From positions 1-35,328 of the forward strand of contig PMDS01000014.1 of the NCBI GenBank assembly GCA_003155655.1: DNA of 35,328 nucleotides, in the 5' to 3' direction. Numbering within the stretch: position 1 is the stretch's first letter; every line of letters starts with the position of its first letter. A program made the translations under genes and the position numbers. Shown piece by piece: positions 25,223 to 34,072 of this stretch. The stretch is from Melioribacter sp. GTDB lineage: Bacteria > Bacteroidota > Ignavibacteria > Ignavibacteriales > Melioribacteraceae. The notes below the pieces were generated by a model, which worked only from the letters and a program-made list of their open reading frames with translations, made no database searches and was not told where the DNA came from.

Positions 25223-28200
25223 TTATTTTGTATTCTTAACATTCTGCAATGCTTCAAAATATTTCCTTATTAGATCCTCGTAATCTTTTTTGTAGCCTTC
25301 CTTCACTGCTTTCATCAGCTCGTCCCTTAATTTGTTTTTTCCTTCATCAGTATCCAAAACTATATCCGGCGGGGAAGTGCGGTTAAAATCTTTTCCTGAA
25401 TTTGACTTCCTATCTTTCTCATAATCACGCTCATTCATCGAGGTCTGTGCATCAAGCAGCCTGGATAAAATTCTTTCCTGTTGTTTTATAACATCGTCAT
25501 TTATTTTGTGAGATTGCAGGTTTGTAACAACTTCTTTCATTTCATTCGAAATCTTCTCAAGATTGGCGGCAATTCTTTTTGATTGTCCGGACTCTTTAGC
25601 TTCCTGGTTTAATTGCTCAAGCGACTTGCGAATCTTCTCCTGCTGTTGTGCAAGTTTTTGCATTTGAGATGCCATTTCTTGTGAAAGATTTCCCTGGTTG
25701 AGCATTTGTGAAAGCTTGTTCAAATCCATCTGCTGCTGCCCAAGCTGCTGAAGCTGCTGCATCAAGCTCATCATACCCCCGCCCTTTCCTCCATTCATCA
25801 TTTGGTCCATTCCGCCTTTCAATAAGCTTGCTGCGTCATTCAACGATCCCATTGCTTCCTTTTGAAATTGCCCCGCGCTACTGCCGTTTTTATTTTGTAA
25901 CATAACGGTAGATTGCTGCATTTCCGATAATGCTTTGCCAAGCGCCTTGCCCATTTCCGGTGTTATTACAAAAGTTTTTTGTGAAAGCTCTCCCATATTA
26001 TTCAAAGTTTTTCCAAGACTGTTTTGCAATTCATTTTGTTCATGCGAAAGTTTTGTAAAATCATTGGAATAAGAACCCAGGTTTTCAGTCTTGTTTTTCA
26101 AAGCTTCCTGATCTTTAGAAAGAGTAATGAGGTCATTAAATATTTTCATCAAGTCGTAAAATGCTCTCATTTGATTCATCTGCTGCATACCGGACTGCAG
26201 GTTACTTAATTGATCTTTCATGTTTTTCATGTTTTGAGAGAGGCTTTGTTGGTTCTGCAAAGCGGTTGTTTTTTGCTGCTGTTGAATATTATTTTCCGCG
26301 TCCTGAGATAATTTTTCATCATTCTCCTTGTCAAACTCGCTTTGAATTTTATCCATCAAGTTATTGGGCATATCTTTTAAGTTTTTTATTAAATCATTCA
26401 GCTTGTCCATTTCATTTTTTAGATCCTGCAATTCCTTAGATATATCTTTTTGCCCGGAGGATAATTCATCACGTTTTGATTTATCGGATATATTTGATTG
26501 GCTGGTGTTATTTTTTATTTCTTCAGTCTTTTTCAGGAGGTTTTCAGTGCGTTTAATAAGTTCGTCAACTTTCTGTTCAGCTTGAATTCTTTTGAGCAGA
26601 TTCATGGTTCTTTCAATACTCTTTTGAATAAAGTCTTCATTGGCTTTCATATCTTCTATAGACATCTGTACATTATCGCGCGATAAACCTTTAAGTGCAT
26701 CTTGCAAGCGTTTCAGAGCATCTCTCATCTCATCAGTGCCCATTTTTTCAAGCAGGTCTTGAAGCTCGTTATATTTTTTCAGCGTTTCCTCAGAGAGCAG
26801 GTTATTTTTGGAAAGGTCATTTTTCATCTCGGATAGTTTTTGAGAGACATCCTCAATCTTTTTGCCAATCTCTTTGAATTTATCGGCAGCTTTTTCAATA
26901 GTTTCTTTTTCCTGCCACGATATTTCCTTTGAGTTCTGCTTCAAATCATCATTTATTTTCTGAAGCTCCTGCTTAAGTTTATCAGCTTCCTGAAGGGTTT
27001 CTTTGAGGTTATCAAGTGCATTATCCTGTTTAGTACCAGCTTCTGTGAAAAGTTCATCGAGTGATGGAACTGTAATTGTAAACTGCTGTGTTTTGGCCGA
27101 TTTAGGTCCAAGCACATTATCATTATCAAATATTTCCAGGTAATATGAAATAACTTCTCCTTCAGCAAGAACGAGAGGTGAAAGATCCCAAACAAAATAG
27201 ATATCATCTTCCTTTAATTTGTTTGAAATTGTAATTGGTATTTGCGAAAATTCTTCAACCGGTTGGCGGTATTTTGAGGATGTAAGTCTATAGTTTAAAT
27301 TCATTTTTGTAAAACCATAGTCATCTTTAATCTTTGCCACCAAAGAAAGATTATTTTCCTTCCCCAGCTTAATATTTTTATTCGGCGAAATCATTTCAAT
27401 TGAGGGTAATTCATCAGTCAAAGTTTTTATAGAATAAACAATAGGATTAACATTTACATTACCTAGAGCGTCGGTTATTAACATTTGATAGTCAAGATTT
27501 TTTGTGACGGAAAAATCAGCAGATGCCTTTATAGAATTAATATTCATTTGTTTTCTGGAACTGTCGCTGAAAAAGAGTGATGCATTTGAAAGCTCACGGG
27601 AAGAAAATAAGGAAAATATAATTTTGCTTCCGGGAAGCGCGGTTATATTGCCGTTATCTTTTTGTATTTGTTCCGCAATGTGAGAATATGCGGGGGGAAT
27701 GATTGTAAGATCAAAATTTGTGATTACGGGCCGATTAATAACCGAGATTTTATAAGTTTCGCTTTTAATCCTTTCAGCATACACAAAATATTCAAAAGTA
27801 TTTTTTATTGAGAGGGCTTCATAATGAAAAACACCAAGGGAGTCCGGCTGTAGTTTTATATTTGAAAAATCAGTTTGATCTGCAAATTTTAGACTAAGTA
27901 TAATGTACTCCGGCCGTTCGCCGGTTGTTTTAATTTGTATGCTGACGCTTTCTCCTTTTGTAATTTCTTTATTGCCGGGTAAAATCTCAAAAACAAATTT
28001 TGGCGGCGGGGCAAAATTTTTATTGAAATGAAATAAACGATAGGAGGCAGATGAAAGACCGGGAACAAATGAAATTAATATAATTGTCAACAACATAACA
28101 ATTGAGCAGAATCCAAAAAATCTTTTTGTTGAAGAAAAATCAACAACATCATTAAAGTTATATTTTGTAGATTTATCGTAAACATGCTTGAACGCAGCGT

Positions 28201-28591
28201 CAATAAGCTGCGGAGAGTAATTTGATTTATTTTCATTTAATAATTGCAGTGCATTGCCAAGATCATCTTTCACTTCGGGGAAACGATACCCTACTTTTTG
28301 GGCTGTCTTTACATAATCCGGATGAACATAGTTGAGAAAATCTTTTACCAGGGGGTAAATAACCAGAATAAGAAAAAGAATTAGTATAGTTCCGAGAGCT
28401 ATAAAAAAAGCAACGCCCCTTTCACCAATCTCAAAATTAAAAATTAATTCGAGTGTAAATACGAACAATGATATCAAACAGGCATAAATAAGAAAGAGAA
28501 ATATTTTTTTCATTCCTTCGCTTTGCTTTTCTTTCTTAATAACAGAACGAAGACGTTTTTGTATTTCTAACAAATAATTTTCGATTAACAT
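25223..28591 (-). CDS. Large DUF4175-type membrane-anchored coiled-coil protein
   Basis: This 1122-residue protein has three hydrophobic segments: about residues 30-51, 60-82 and 158-178. A beta-rich, Ig-like region of roughly 190-500 follows (for example PPKFVFEILPGNKEITKGES in part, and the YYLEIFDND strand). A very long, Lys/Glu/Gln-rich coiled coil runs from about 510 to 1060, with a Met/Gln/Gly-rich part (GGKGGGMMSLMQQLQQLGQQQ in part) near 930. The C-terminal tail is charged. This architecture matches DUF4175 proteins of Bacteroidota. The function is unestablished; envelope stress or surface assembly are guesses. It is 23 bases after the DUF4159 gene, a pairing seen as a conserved neighbourhood in the phylum, often with MoxR/Bat-type genes, which are absent here. 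No enzyme motif is seen. Confidence 0.8.
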   Translation of the reverse strand: MLIENYLLEIQKRLRSVIKKEKQSEGMKKIFLFLIYACLISLFVFTLELIFNFEIGERGVAFFIALGTILILFLILVIYPLVKDFLNYVHPDYVKTAQKVGYRFPEVKDDLGNALQLLNENKSNYSPQLIDAAFKHVYDKSTKYNFNDVVDFSSTKRFFGFCSIVMLLTIILISFVPGLSSASYRLFHFNKNFAPPPKFVFEILPGNKEITKGESVSIQIKTTGERPEYIILSLKFADQTDFSNIKLQPDSLGVFHYEALSIKNTFEYFVYAERIKSETYKISVINRPVITNFDLTIIPPAYSHIAEQIQKDNGNITALPGSKIIFSLFSSRELSNASLFFSDSSRKQMNINSIKASADFSVTKNLDYQMLITDALGNVNVNPIVYSIKTLTDELPSIEMISPNKNIKLGKENNLSLVAKIKDDYGFTKMNLNYRLTSSKYRQPVEEFSQIPITISNKLKEDDIYFVWDLSPLVLAEGEVISYYLEIFDNDNVLGPKSAKTQQFTITVPSLDELFTEAGTKQDNALDNLKETLQEADKLKQELQKINDDLKQNSKEISWQEKETIEKAADKFKEIGKKIEDVSQKLSEMKNDLSKNNLLSEETLKKYNELQDLLEKMGTDEMRDALKRLQDALKGLSRDNVQMSIEDMKANEDFIQKSIERTMNLLKRIQAEQKVDELIKRTENLLKKTEEIKNNTSQSNISDKSKRDELSSGQKDISKELQDLKNEMDKLNDLIKNLKDMPNNLMDKIQSEFDKENDEKLSQDAENNIQQQQKTTALQNQQSLSQNMKNMKDQLSNLQSGMQQMNQMRAFYDLMKIFNDLITLSKDQEALKNKTENLGSYSNDFTKLSHEQNELQNSLGKTLNNMGELSQKTFVITPEMGKALGKALSEMQQSTVMLQNKNGSSAGQFQKEAMGSLNDAASLLKGGMDQMMNGGKGGGMMSLMQQLQQLGQQQMDLNKLSQMLNQGNLSQEMASQMQKLAQQQEKIRKSLEQLNQEAKESGQSKRIAANLEKISNEMKEVVTNLQSHKINDDVIKQQERILSRLLDAQTSMNERDYEKDRKSNSGKDFNRTSPPDIVLDTDEGKNKLRDELMKAVKEGYKKDYEDLIRKYFEALQNVKNTK

Positions 28592-28614
28592 AAAGATGCG
28601 AAATTTTAATTATT

Positions 28615-29277
28615 TCAGTTCATTAATACCCAAACAACCAAATTGGTTCCAAACTTCAAGGCTTCTTCGCGTTTATTTGGAGGGTCATTATGCACTTCAG
28701 GGTCAGCCCAGCCGTCACTTGGGTTGCTTTCATAAGTATAATAAACGCATAGTCTTTCATTAACAAAGATTCCAAATCCCTGCGGAGGTTTGCCATTGTG
28801 CTCATGGGTTTTAGGAACTCCCCCTGGAAAATCGTAAAAACAATGATACAAGCCAAAACCGAAGGGCAATTCTACCAAATCTTTATCCGGAAAAACCTTT
28901 TTAATTTCACGGCGGAAAGCTTTGTCCAATCCATAATCATCATCAATATATAGAAATCCGCCGCCCTCAAGATATTTTCTTAGTTTTTCTGCATCTAAAT
29001 CAGAAAATACAATATTGCCGTGCCCGGTAATAAATAAAAATGGATAAGCAAAAATATTCCCGCTTGATAAGTCAACAAATTCGTAAACGGGATCCGTTTT
29101 TATATTTGTATTCTGTGCAATAAATTTCAACAAATTAATTTCCGAAGAGGGATCATTATACCAGTCACTGCCGCCATTATACTTTAAGCGCGCAATTTTA
29201 AACTTCCCGTCCCCTTGTCCCGCTATTAAAGACGAGAGGAGGAGAATTATTAAAAAAGATTTTTTAAGAGTAGCCAT
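28615..29277 (-). CDS. Exported DUF4159 domain protein
   Basis: This 220-residue protein has a signal peptide (KKSFLIILLLSSLIAGQG). The mature domain matches DUF4159: FKIARLKYNGGSDWYNDPSS, PFLFITGHGNIVFSD, LRKYLEGGGFLYIDDDYG, and the late ELPFGFGLYHCFYDFPGG (all partial quotes). The fold is expected to resemble glutamine-amidotransferase/ThuA-like flavodoxin domains, but a catalytic triad is not obvious. The single late Cys in LYHCFY is not in a nucleophile elbow. It is the first gene of the leftward run DUF4159-DUF4175-DUF1697-VOC. Its promoter would lie in or near the REP-like block at 29300-29383. Confidence 0.85.
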   Translation of the reverse strand: MATLKKSFLIILLLSSLIAGQGDGKFKIARLKYNGGSDWYNDPSSEINLLKFIAQNTNIKTDPVYEFVDLSSGNIFAYPFLFITGHGNIVFSDLDAEKLRKYLEGGGFLYIDDDYGLDKAFRREIKKVFPDKDLVELPFGFGLYHCFYDFPGGVPKTHEHNGKPPQGFGIFVNERLCVYYTYESNPSDGWADPEVHNDPPNKREEALKFGTNLVVWVLMN

Positions 29278-29299
29278 TATTTATTTTTAATCTCTAATT

Positions 29300-29383
29300 C
29301 CCCGACGCTTGCGTCGTGGGTTACAACTTTTTGCAAAGGGAATATATCCCCTAGATACCCCGCTGCTTGCGGCGGGGAGCTTC
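29300..29383. repeat. REP-like palindromic element
   Basis: Two GC-rich hairpins sit in an otherwise A+T-rich 265-base gap between divergent genes. The first (29300-29320) is CCCCGACG, loop CTTG, CGTCG-T-GGG. The second (29358-29377) is CCCCGCTG, loop CTTG, CGGCGGGG with one G-U pair, followed by AGCTTCATT. Between them GGGA/TCCC (29338-29350) forms a small third hairpin. Shared CTTG loops and CCC/GGG stem bases suggest one repeat family, like REP/BIME units mobilised by Y1 (RayT/IS200-type) transposases. No transposase is in the window. The rest of the gap (29384-29542) holds no feature I can support except the AGGAAGGA ribosome binding site of the next gene. Confidence 0.6.
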
Positions 29384-29542
29384 ATTTTACGATCGTGAAG
29401 ATAAACATTTCATATATTACTATGTAGAGACAAATTCAAGGCATGATTGATATTCAGATAGACAAGACTGATAAAAATTATAGAATTCGTATTTGGATTC
29501 GAGGCTTATTAATTTAACAGTTAATAATCAGGAAGGACGGTT

Positions 29543-31009
29543 ATGAAACGCGCAACAATAATTTTCATCATTTTATATGCAACAATTATGAACGCACAAA
29601 CAATCAAATTTAACGACTACTTTGTTGATCAAACAATGCGCATTGACTATTTCCACATTGGAGATGCGGCAAATGAATTTATAACCATTGATCATGTTTT
29701 CCAGTATGGAACGTGGGCAGGCAGCTTGAAGAATTTAATCGACAATTTTAACAATGGGGCTTATTACTACAAAATTTATGATCTGGCTTCGGGCAAGTTG
29801 ATATTCTCGCGCGGGTTTGACAGCTATTTCAAAGAATATCAAACAGTCGATGATGCAATTAAAGGAATTAAGCGCACTTACCATGAAAGCGCTATTATTC
29901 CTTATCCCAAAAACAAAATCAGGTTTGTTTTAGAAAGAAGAGATAAGCAGAATAAGTTGAACGAAATTTTCTCTTCAGAAATAGATCCCTCAGACCTTTA
30001 CATTATTAAAGACGCAGTGAAAGACGATGCAGTCAAAATTTACAAAAGTCATTATAGCGGCAACCCTCACGATAAAGTTGATGTTGCTATTTTAGGAGAC
30101 GGCTATACATTGAAAGAGCAAAAGAAATTTGAAGATGATTTAAAACGTTTTTCAAGTGTTTTTTTAAGTCATGAGCCGTATAAATCCCGGAAAGATAAAT
30201 TCAATATTTACGGGGTATTCAAACCGTCAGAGGAAAGCGGTATAGATGAGCCGGGAGCAAACATATACAAGAATACAACTCTTGGTACAACTTTTTACGC
30301 ATTGGGTTCAGAAAGATATATTCTCACAGATAAAAACAAAGCCATTCTGGATTTAGCCGCGCATGTTCCTTATGATGCAATATATATTATGTGCAACAGC
30401 GCGCGTTATGGCGGAGGCGGCATTTATAATTTCTACTGTACTTTTGTTTCTGATAACCAGTTCAGCAATTATATTTTCCTGCACGAATTTGGACACTCAT
30501 TTAGCGGGCTGGCTGATGAGTATTATACTTCAGACGTAGCATATAATGATTCCTATCCAAAACAAGTTGAGCCCGTTGAGCCAAATATTACAAGGCTTCT
30601 GGATAAAAATAATTTGAAATGGAAAAGTCTTGTTACACCCGGAACGGAAATTCCCTCCCTTTGGGAAAAGGAAAATTATGATAAGATGGATTATGCATGG
30701 CAGAAAGAAAGACGTGAAATAAATAAACACATTGCAGAACTTAAGCGCAATAAAGCGTCTCAGAAAGAAATTGAAAATGCGCAAAATGAATATAACAAAA
30801 AAGATAAGCTGCATAGTGATGAAGTTGATAAATACTTAATGAGCAGTAAATATTGGAATAAAGTCGGTGCTTTTGAAGGAGCCGGTTATAGCGCAACCGG
30901 AATGTACCGCCCCATGCCGGACTGCTTGATGTTTTCCAAAGGCTCAAAGCCATTTTGCAAGGTTTGCGAAGAACGCGTTATAGAAGTTATAAAGCATTAT
31001 TCCGAATAG
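29543..31009 (+). CDS. Exported M64-family zinc metallopeptidase
   Basis: This 488-residue protein has a signal peptide (residues 1-18, ending NAQ). An N-terminal beta-sandwich domain of the M64 type (about 20-160) begins IKFNDYFVDQTMRIDYFH. The catalytic domain contains DVAILGDGYTLKEQ and the zinc motif HEFGH at 314-318, followed by SFSGLADEYY as in IgA-peptidase M64 proteins. A charged helical insertion of about 60 residues (near 375-435, rich in Lys/Glu) precedes the C-terminal GAGYSATGMYRPMPDCLMF, where four cysteines lie close together (CLMF, FCKVC). There is no type IX sorting tail, so it is probably periplasmic. An AGGAAGGA site precedes the ATG. Substrate is unknown. Confidence 0.88.
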   Translation: MKRATIIFIILYATIMNAQTIKFNDYFVDQTMRIDYFHIGDAANEFITIDHVFQYGTWAGSLKNLIDNFNNGAYYYKIYDLASGKLIFSRGFDSYFKEYQTVDDAIKGIKRTYHESAIIPYPKNKIRFVLERRDKQNKLNEIFSSEIDPSDLYIIKDAVKDDAVKIYKSHYSGNPHDKVDVAILGDGYTLKEQKKFEDDLKRFSSVFLSHEPYKSRKDKFNIYGVFKPSEESGIDEPGANIYKNTTLGTTFYALGSERYILTDKNKAILDLAAHVPYDAIYIMCNSARYGGGGIYNFYCTFVSDNQFSNYIFLHEFGHSFSGLADEYYTSDVAYNDSYPKQVEPVEPNITRLLDKNNLKWKSLVTPGTEIPSLWEKENYDKMDYAWQKERREINKHIAELKRNKASQKEIENAQNEYNKKDKLHSDEVDKYLMSSKYWNKVGAFEGAGYSATGMYRPMPDCLMFSKGSKPFCKVCEERVIEVIKHYSE

Positions 31010-31018
31010 AGTATCGTT

Positions 31019-31051
31019 AAAAAATAAAGGTCGAGCCTGTCTCGACCTTTA
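31019..31051 (-). terminator. Terminator for the leftward metallo-hydrolase gene
   Basis: TAAAGGTCGAG (31025-31035) and CTCGACCTTTA (31041-31051) form a perfect 11-bp stem with a 5-base loop. The six As at 31019-31024 become a U run on the minus strand. The plus-strand side lacks a U tract, although the hairpin also lies just after the rightward M64 gene. Confidence 0.8.
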
Positions 31052-31149
31052 TAAAAAATGCCCAATCGTTAAACATACTGCGCTTTTCCTTTAACCAAAT
31101 TAATAATATAACTTATTAAGTCGATTACTTACTATGCCGACATTTGTCG

Positions 31150-32148
31150 TCATTTTATCAGAATCATTTTCCGTGTAGATAAATATTCTCCGGCCGTAAG
31201 TTTATAAAAATAGACTCCACTGGGCATAAAATAATTTTGTGTATTAAATTCTGTATTATAATCTCCGGCATCTTTGAACTCATTTACAAGTGTTGCAACT
31301 TTCCGCCCTGCAACATCATATACATTTAGGCTGACAAAACTTCCTACAGGCAGATGATAGCTAATTAGAGTTGATGGATTAAACGGATTAGGATAATTCT
31401 GCTTCAAAGAAAAATTATTTTGAAGTGAGTATTTATTTTCAACAGACGTTGTACTTTTTGTTAACCCTATTGACTGACCGTGCCGTACAACCAATTTGGT
31501 AGGGGCTGTAAAACGCGCAACAATTGCATCGCTGTAAGTATCCGGCGGAGGCATAGTATGTATAGGAATTGAATATTTAGCATTAATAACACCAGCCGCA
31601 ATAGTCGCTTCTTCAGGCGTCATTGTATAAATTCCATCCATTGGCAAAAGAGCATAAGTAATTGCTTTGCTGGTTAAACTTGAAAACTCGGCAATGTTCC
31701 CGGTATCACCAGCATGATAAAGTTTAACGCCTGATTTGAGCGTAATAACATAGCCGACACATTGATCTTTAAGGTGATAATTATTGTAGGCGGCCGTGCT
31801 TTCAATGTTGATATCACCGACTCTAAAATTTTGATATGCCCCGCTTTTAATAGCTTCATAGTTAGAAATTACAACACATGTTTTTTTCTTTTTTACTAAT
31901 GATAAAACATTATGATCGTCATGCTGATGAGTAACCAATGCAATATCGGCAGAATCTGCGTAATCAGTTCCCTGATATGGATCGATGTAAATAATAACTC
32001 CCTCTTGGGTTTTGATTTTTACGCTAGAGTGTCCAAGATATTTAAGCGAATCAATTCCACTGCCCCAAACATCAGTAACCGTTAAAGTAATTAATATGAA
32101 TGTTAATAGTACTAAATAATATGTCGAAATAGTTTGTCTTAGTCCCAT
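31150..32148 (-). CDS. Secreted UlaG-like metallo-beta-lactamase-fold hydrolase with type IX sorting domain
   Basis: The 332 residues form three parts. Residues 1-30 are a signal peptide (YYLVLLTFILITLTV). The MBL domain (about 34-230) is of the UPF0173/UlaG kind: KYLGHSSVKI, a zinc motif His74-x-His76-x-Asp78-His79 in THQHDDHN, HAGDTGNI at 145-152 and PIHTMPP at 195-201. From about residue 245 there is a type IX secretion (Por) C-terminal domain. It has NYPNPFNPST at 251-260, LNVYDVAGRKVATLV, and a final SGVYFYKLTAGEYLSTRKM. The protein should thus cross both membranes or sit on the surface. ATG 32148 is used; the AAGGAGG site (32159-32165, minus strand) is 10 bases away. An in-frame TTG at 32154 is closer but rare. 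Substrate is unknown. Confidence 0.88.
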   Translation of the reverse strand: MGLRQTISTYYLVLLTFILITLTVTDVWGSGIDSLKYLGHSSVKIKTQEGVIIYIDPYQGTDYADSADIALVTHQHDDHNVLSLVKKKKTCVVISNYEAIKSGAYQNFRVGDINIESTAAYNNYHLKDQCVGYVITLKSGVKLYHAGDTGNIAEFSSLTSKAITYALLPMDGIYTMTPEEATIAAGVINAKYSIPIHTMPPPDTYSDAIVARFTAPTKLVVRHGQSIGLTKSTTSVENKYSLQNNFSLKQNYPNPFNPSTLISYHLPVGSFVSLNVYDVAGRKVATLVNEFKDAGDYNTEFNTQNYFMPSGVYFYKLTAGEYLSTRKMILIK

Positions 32149-32308
32149 ATTCAATTATCCTCCTTAAATATTAATTATAAAATCGAAACGATAGAGCACT
32201 CTAACTATTAAATTGAATTCATACTAATAATACAGTTCAAAGTTAAAATACCCTACCGGGAGAATTGAGAATTATCTATTCATGTATAATATAGCTGCGG
32301 AATTAATA

Positions 32309-32354
32309 AACAGTCTGAGAAATAATTTGGAATTTTGTTCTAAGGTAGACTGTT
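32309..32354 (+). other. Inverted repeat in the gap before the DJ-1/PfpI gene
   Basis: AACAGTCT (32309-32316) and AGACTGTT (32347-32354) are perfect 8-bp inverse complements 30 bases apart. With a small bulge, the flanking AATA/TATT extends the pairing. It lies about 80 bases upstream of the start at 32434 in the 285-base divergent gap. It could be an operator, an mRNA hairpin or chance; no T run follows. On the minus strand of the same gap TAACTTTG (32238-32245) resembles a -7 element for the metallo-hydrolase gene, without a clear -33 match. Confidence 0.3.
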
Positions 32355-32433
32355 CTTATTATTATTTCCCAGATGTGAAATAACTATTTTAAGACATAAA
32401 ATCATCATAAATCAAAAAGCAAGGAGTGGTGTT

Positions 32434-32961
32434 ATGAATGGATTGAAAGGGAAGAGAATATTAATGTTTGTTGATGATGTTTATGAAGATTTGGAATTAT
32501 GGTATCCCAAACTCCGATTAATTGAAGAAGGAGCAGAAGTTGTTTTGGCGGGTCCTGAAGCAGCTAAAATGTATAAGGGAAAAAACGGTTATCCGTGCAG
32601 GTCGGATGTTTCTTACACGGATGTTGAAGAAAAAGATTTTGATGGATTGGTAATACCCGGAGGATTTGCCCCGGATAAATTGAGAAGAGTTAAAAAAGTT
32701 TTGGAATTGACAAAACAGTTTAACGATTCCGGTAAACTTGTAGCGCATATTTGTCACGCGGGATGGATTACTATTTCCGCAAAAATAATGAAAGGATATA
32801 AATGCACTTCAACACCGGGAATTAAAGATGATATTGAAAACGCCGGCGCAATATGGATTGATGCACCCGTTGTGATTGACAGAAATATGGTCTCAAGCAG
32901 AAAGCCGGATGATCTGCCGGAATTCTGTAAAGGAATAATAGAAGTGATGATGAAACAGTGA
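32434..32961 (+). CDS. DJ-1/PfpI family protein
   Basis: This 175-residue cytosolic protein is of the PfpI/YhbO type. The nucleophile elbow is AHICHAGW with Cys107 and His108. The conserved Glu is in the early EDLELWYP stretch (residues 18-25), and VIPGGFAPDKLRR precedes the elbow. Relatives have been described as intracellular proteases or as deglycases/glyoxalases acting on methylglyoxal; which applies here cannot be told. The ribosome binding site is AAGGAG about 8 bases before the ATG. It is followed by a strong terminator, so it is a single-gene unit. Confidence 0.88.
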   Translation: MNGLKGKRILMFVDDVYEDLELWYPKLRLIEEGAEVVLAGPEAAKMYKGKNGYPCRSDVSYTDVEEKDFDGLVIPGGFAPDKLRRVKKVLELTKQFNDSGKLVAHICHAGWITISAKIMKGYKCTSTPGIKDDIENAGAIWIDAPVVIDRNMVSSRKPDDLPEFCKGIIEVMMKQ

Positions 32962-33002
32962 AATGAATAATGAAAATATTCTAGATGATGTAAAACGAGA
33001 AG

Positions 33003-33034
33003 GGCCGGGTGCATCCCGGCCTATTTTATTTTTT
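33003..33034 (+). terminator. Rho-independent terminator after the DJ-1/PfpI gene
   Basis: GGCCGGG (33003-33009) pairs perfectly with CCCGGCC (33015-33021) around TGCAT, followed by TATTTTATTTTTT. Confidence 0.9.
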
Positions 33035-33106
33035 AAAACAACTTGATTACATAATGCGCTTCTATTATGTTTTACTTCAATTAAACAAACCAAACTTTAT
33101 ATTGAT

Positions 33107-34000
33107 ATGAAAATATTCTATCTCAACAATCCAGCGGCCGGGCATAAAAACGGCATTAAGTATTATCCAAGAATTGAAAATGCATTTGCACAAAAAAATA
33201 TTGAGTTTGATGCAGTTCAAACAGAATATGCAGGACATGGAACGGAAATAGTTAAGGAAATAAATTTTGAAAAGTATGACGGATTAATTGTTTCAGGGGG
33301 AGATGGAACTATCTTTGAAGCGCTCAATGGATATTTTGCCAATCAATCAAAAAAAAGAATCCCTTTTGGCGTAATTCCAATTGGCAGGGGAAACGCATAT
33401 GCGCGTGATCTTGATCTAATTCCTGAAAAATGGGAAGAAGCAGTTGATGCGATAATTTCCGAAAAAACAAAAAAAGTTGATGTCGGAGTGTTTACTACTG
33501 AAGGGAAGAAATATTACTTTATAAATATACTTGGATTTGGTTTTGTTACAGACATTGCCGGCACGGCTCTTAAACTAAGAATGTTTGGAGATCTCTCATA
33601 CGTGCTGGGTGTATTTTATCAAACAGCGGCTTTAAAAGCCTATAACTTAAAAATTGAAGCTGATGGAAAAATATTTGAGCGCGAAAATGTTTTTGTTGAA
33701 ATTTCCAATACAAGGTACACAGGTAAAGATTTTTTAATGGCTCCTTTCGCAAAACTTGATGATGGTTTGCTGGATGTTACGTTACTTAACAAATTAAGTC
33801 GAGTTAAGGTGTTGGAGTGCCTTCCAAAGATTTTCAAAGGTACGCATATTAACATGAAGGAAGTTGAAACATTTCAAGCAAGACATATTAAGATGGAAAC
33901 AAATACGCCAAAACTTTTAACACCGGACGGGCAGTTAATGGGAAGCACACCAATAGAGGTGGAGTGTATTCCAGGTGCAATTGAGGTTTTCATAAAATAA
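33107..34000 (+). CDS. Diacylglycerol-kinase-like lipid kinase (YegS/DgkB family)
   Basis: This 297-residue kinase has the diacylglycerol kinase catalytic domain: LNNPAAGHKNG at the N-terminus, the nucleotide-binding SGGDGTIFEALNGYF with GGDGT at 64-68, and FGVIPIGRGNAYARDL. The C-terminal beta-sandwich has the DGLLDVTLL motif typical of YegS/BmrU/DgkB. It probably phosphorylates diacylglycerol or a related lipid at the inner membrane, although it has no membrane segment. No ribosome binding site is evident. Its 3' end faces the threonine dehydratase gene across a shared hairpin. Confidence 0.87.
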   Translation: MKIFYLNNPAAGHKNGIKYYPRIENAFAQKNIEFDAVQTEYAGHGTEIVKEINFEKYDGLIVSGGDGTIFEALNGYFANQSKKRIPFGVIPIGRGNAYARDLDLIPEKWEEAVDAIISEKTKKVDVGVFTTEGKKYYFINILGFGFVTDIAGTALKLRMFGDLSYVLGVFYQTAALKAYNLKIEADGKIFERENVFVEISNTRYTGKDFLMAPFAKLDDGLLDVTLLNKLSRVKVLECLPKIFKGTHINMKEVETFQARHIKMETNTPKLLTPDGQLMGSTPIEVECIPGAIEVFIK

Positions 34001-34023
34001 GTTTAGGTAAAAAAACTAAGTGT

Positions 34024-34060
34024 TTAATAGAGGATTACAATTGACATAATCCTCTATTAA
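34024..34060. terminator. Convergent hairpin terminator
   Basis: TTAATAGAGGATTA (34024-34037) and TAATCCTCTATTAA (34047-34060) form a perfect 14-bp stem with a 9-base loop between convergent genes. A run of As at about 34009-34015 gives a U run on the minus strand a few bases beyond the stem; the plus-strand U tract is weak. Confidence 0.65.
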
Positions 34061-34072
34061 GCCATTACAAAA

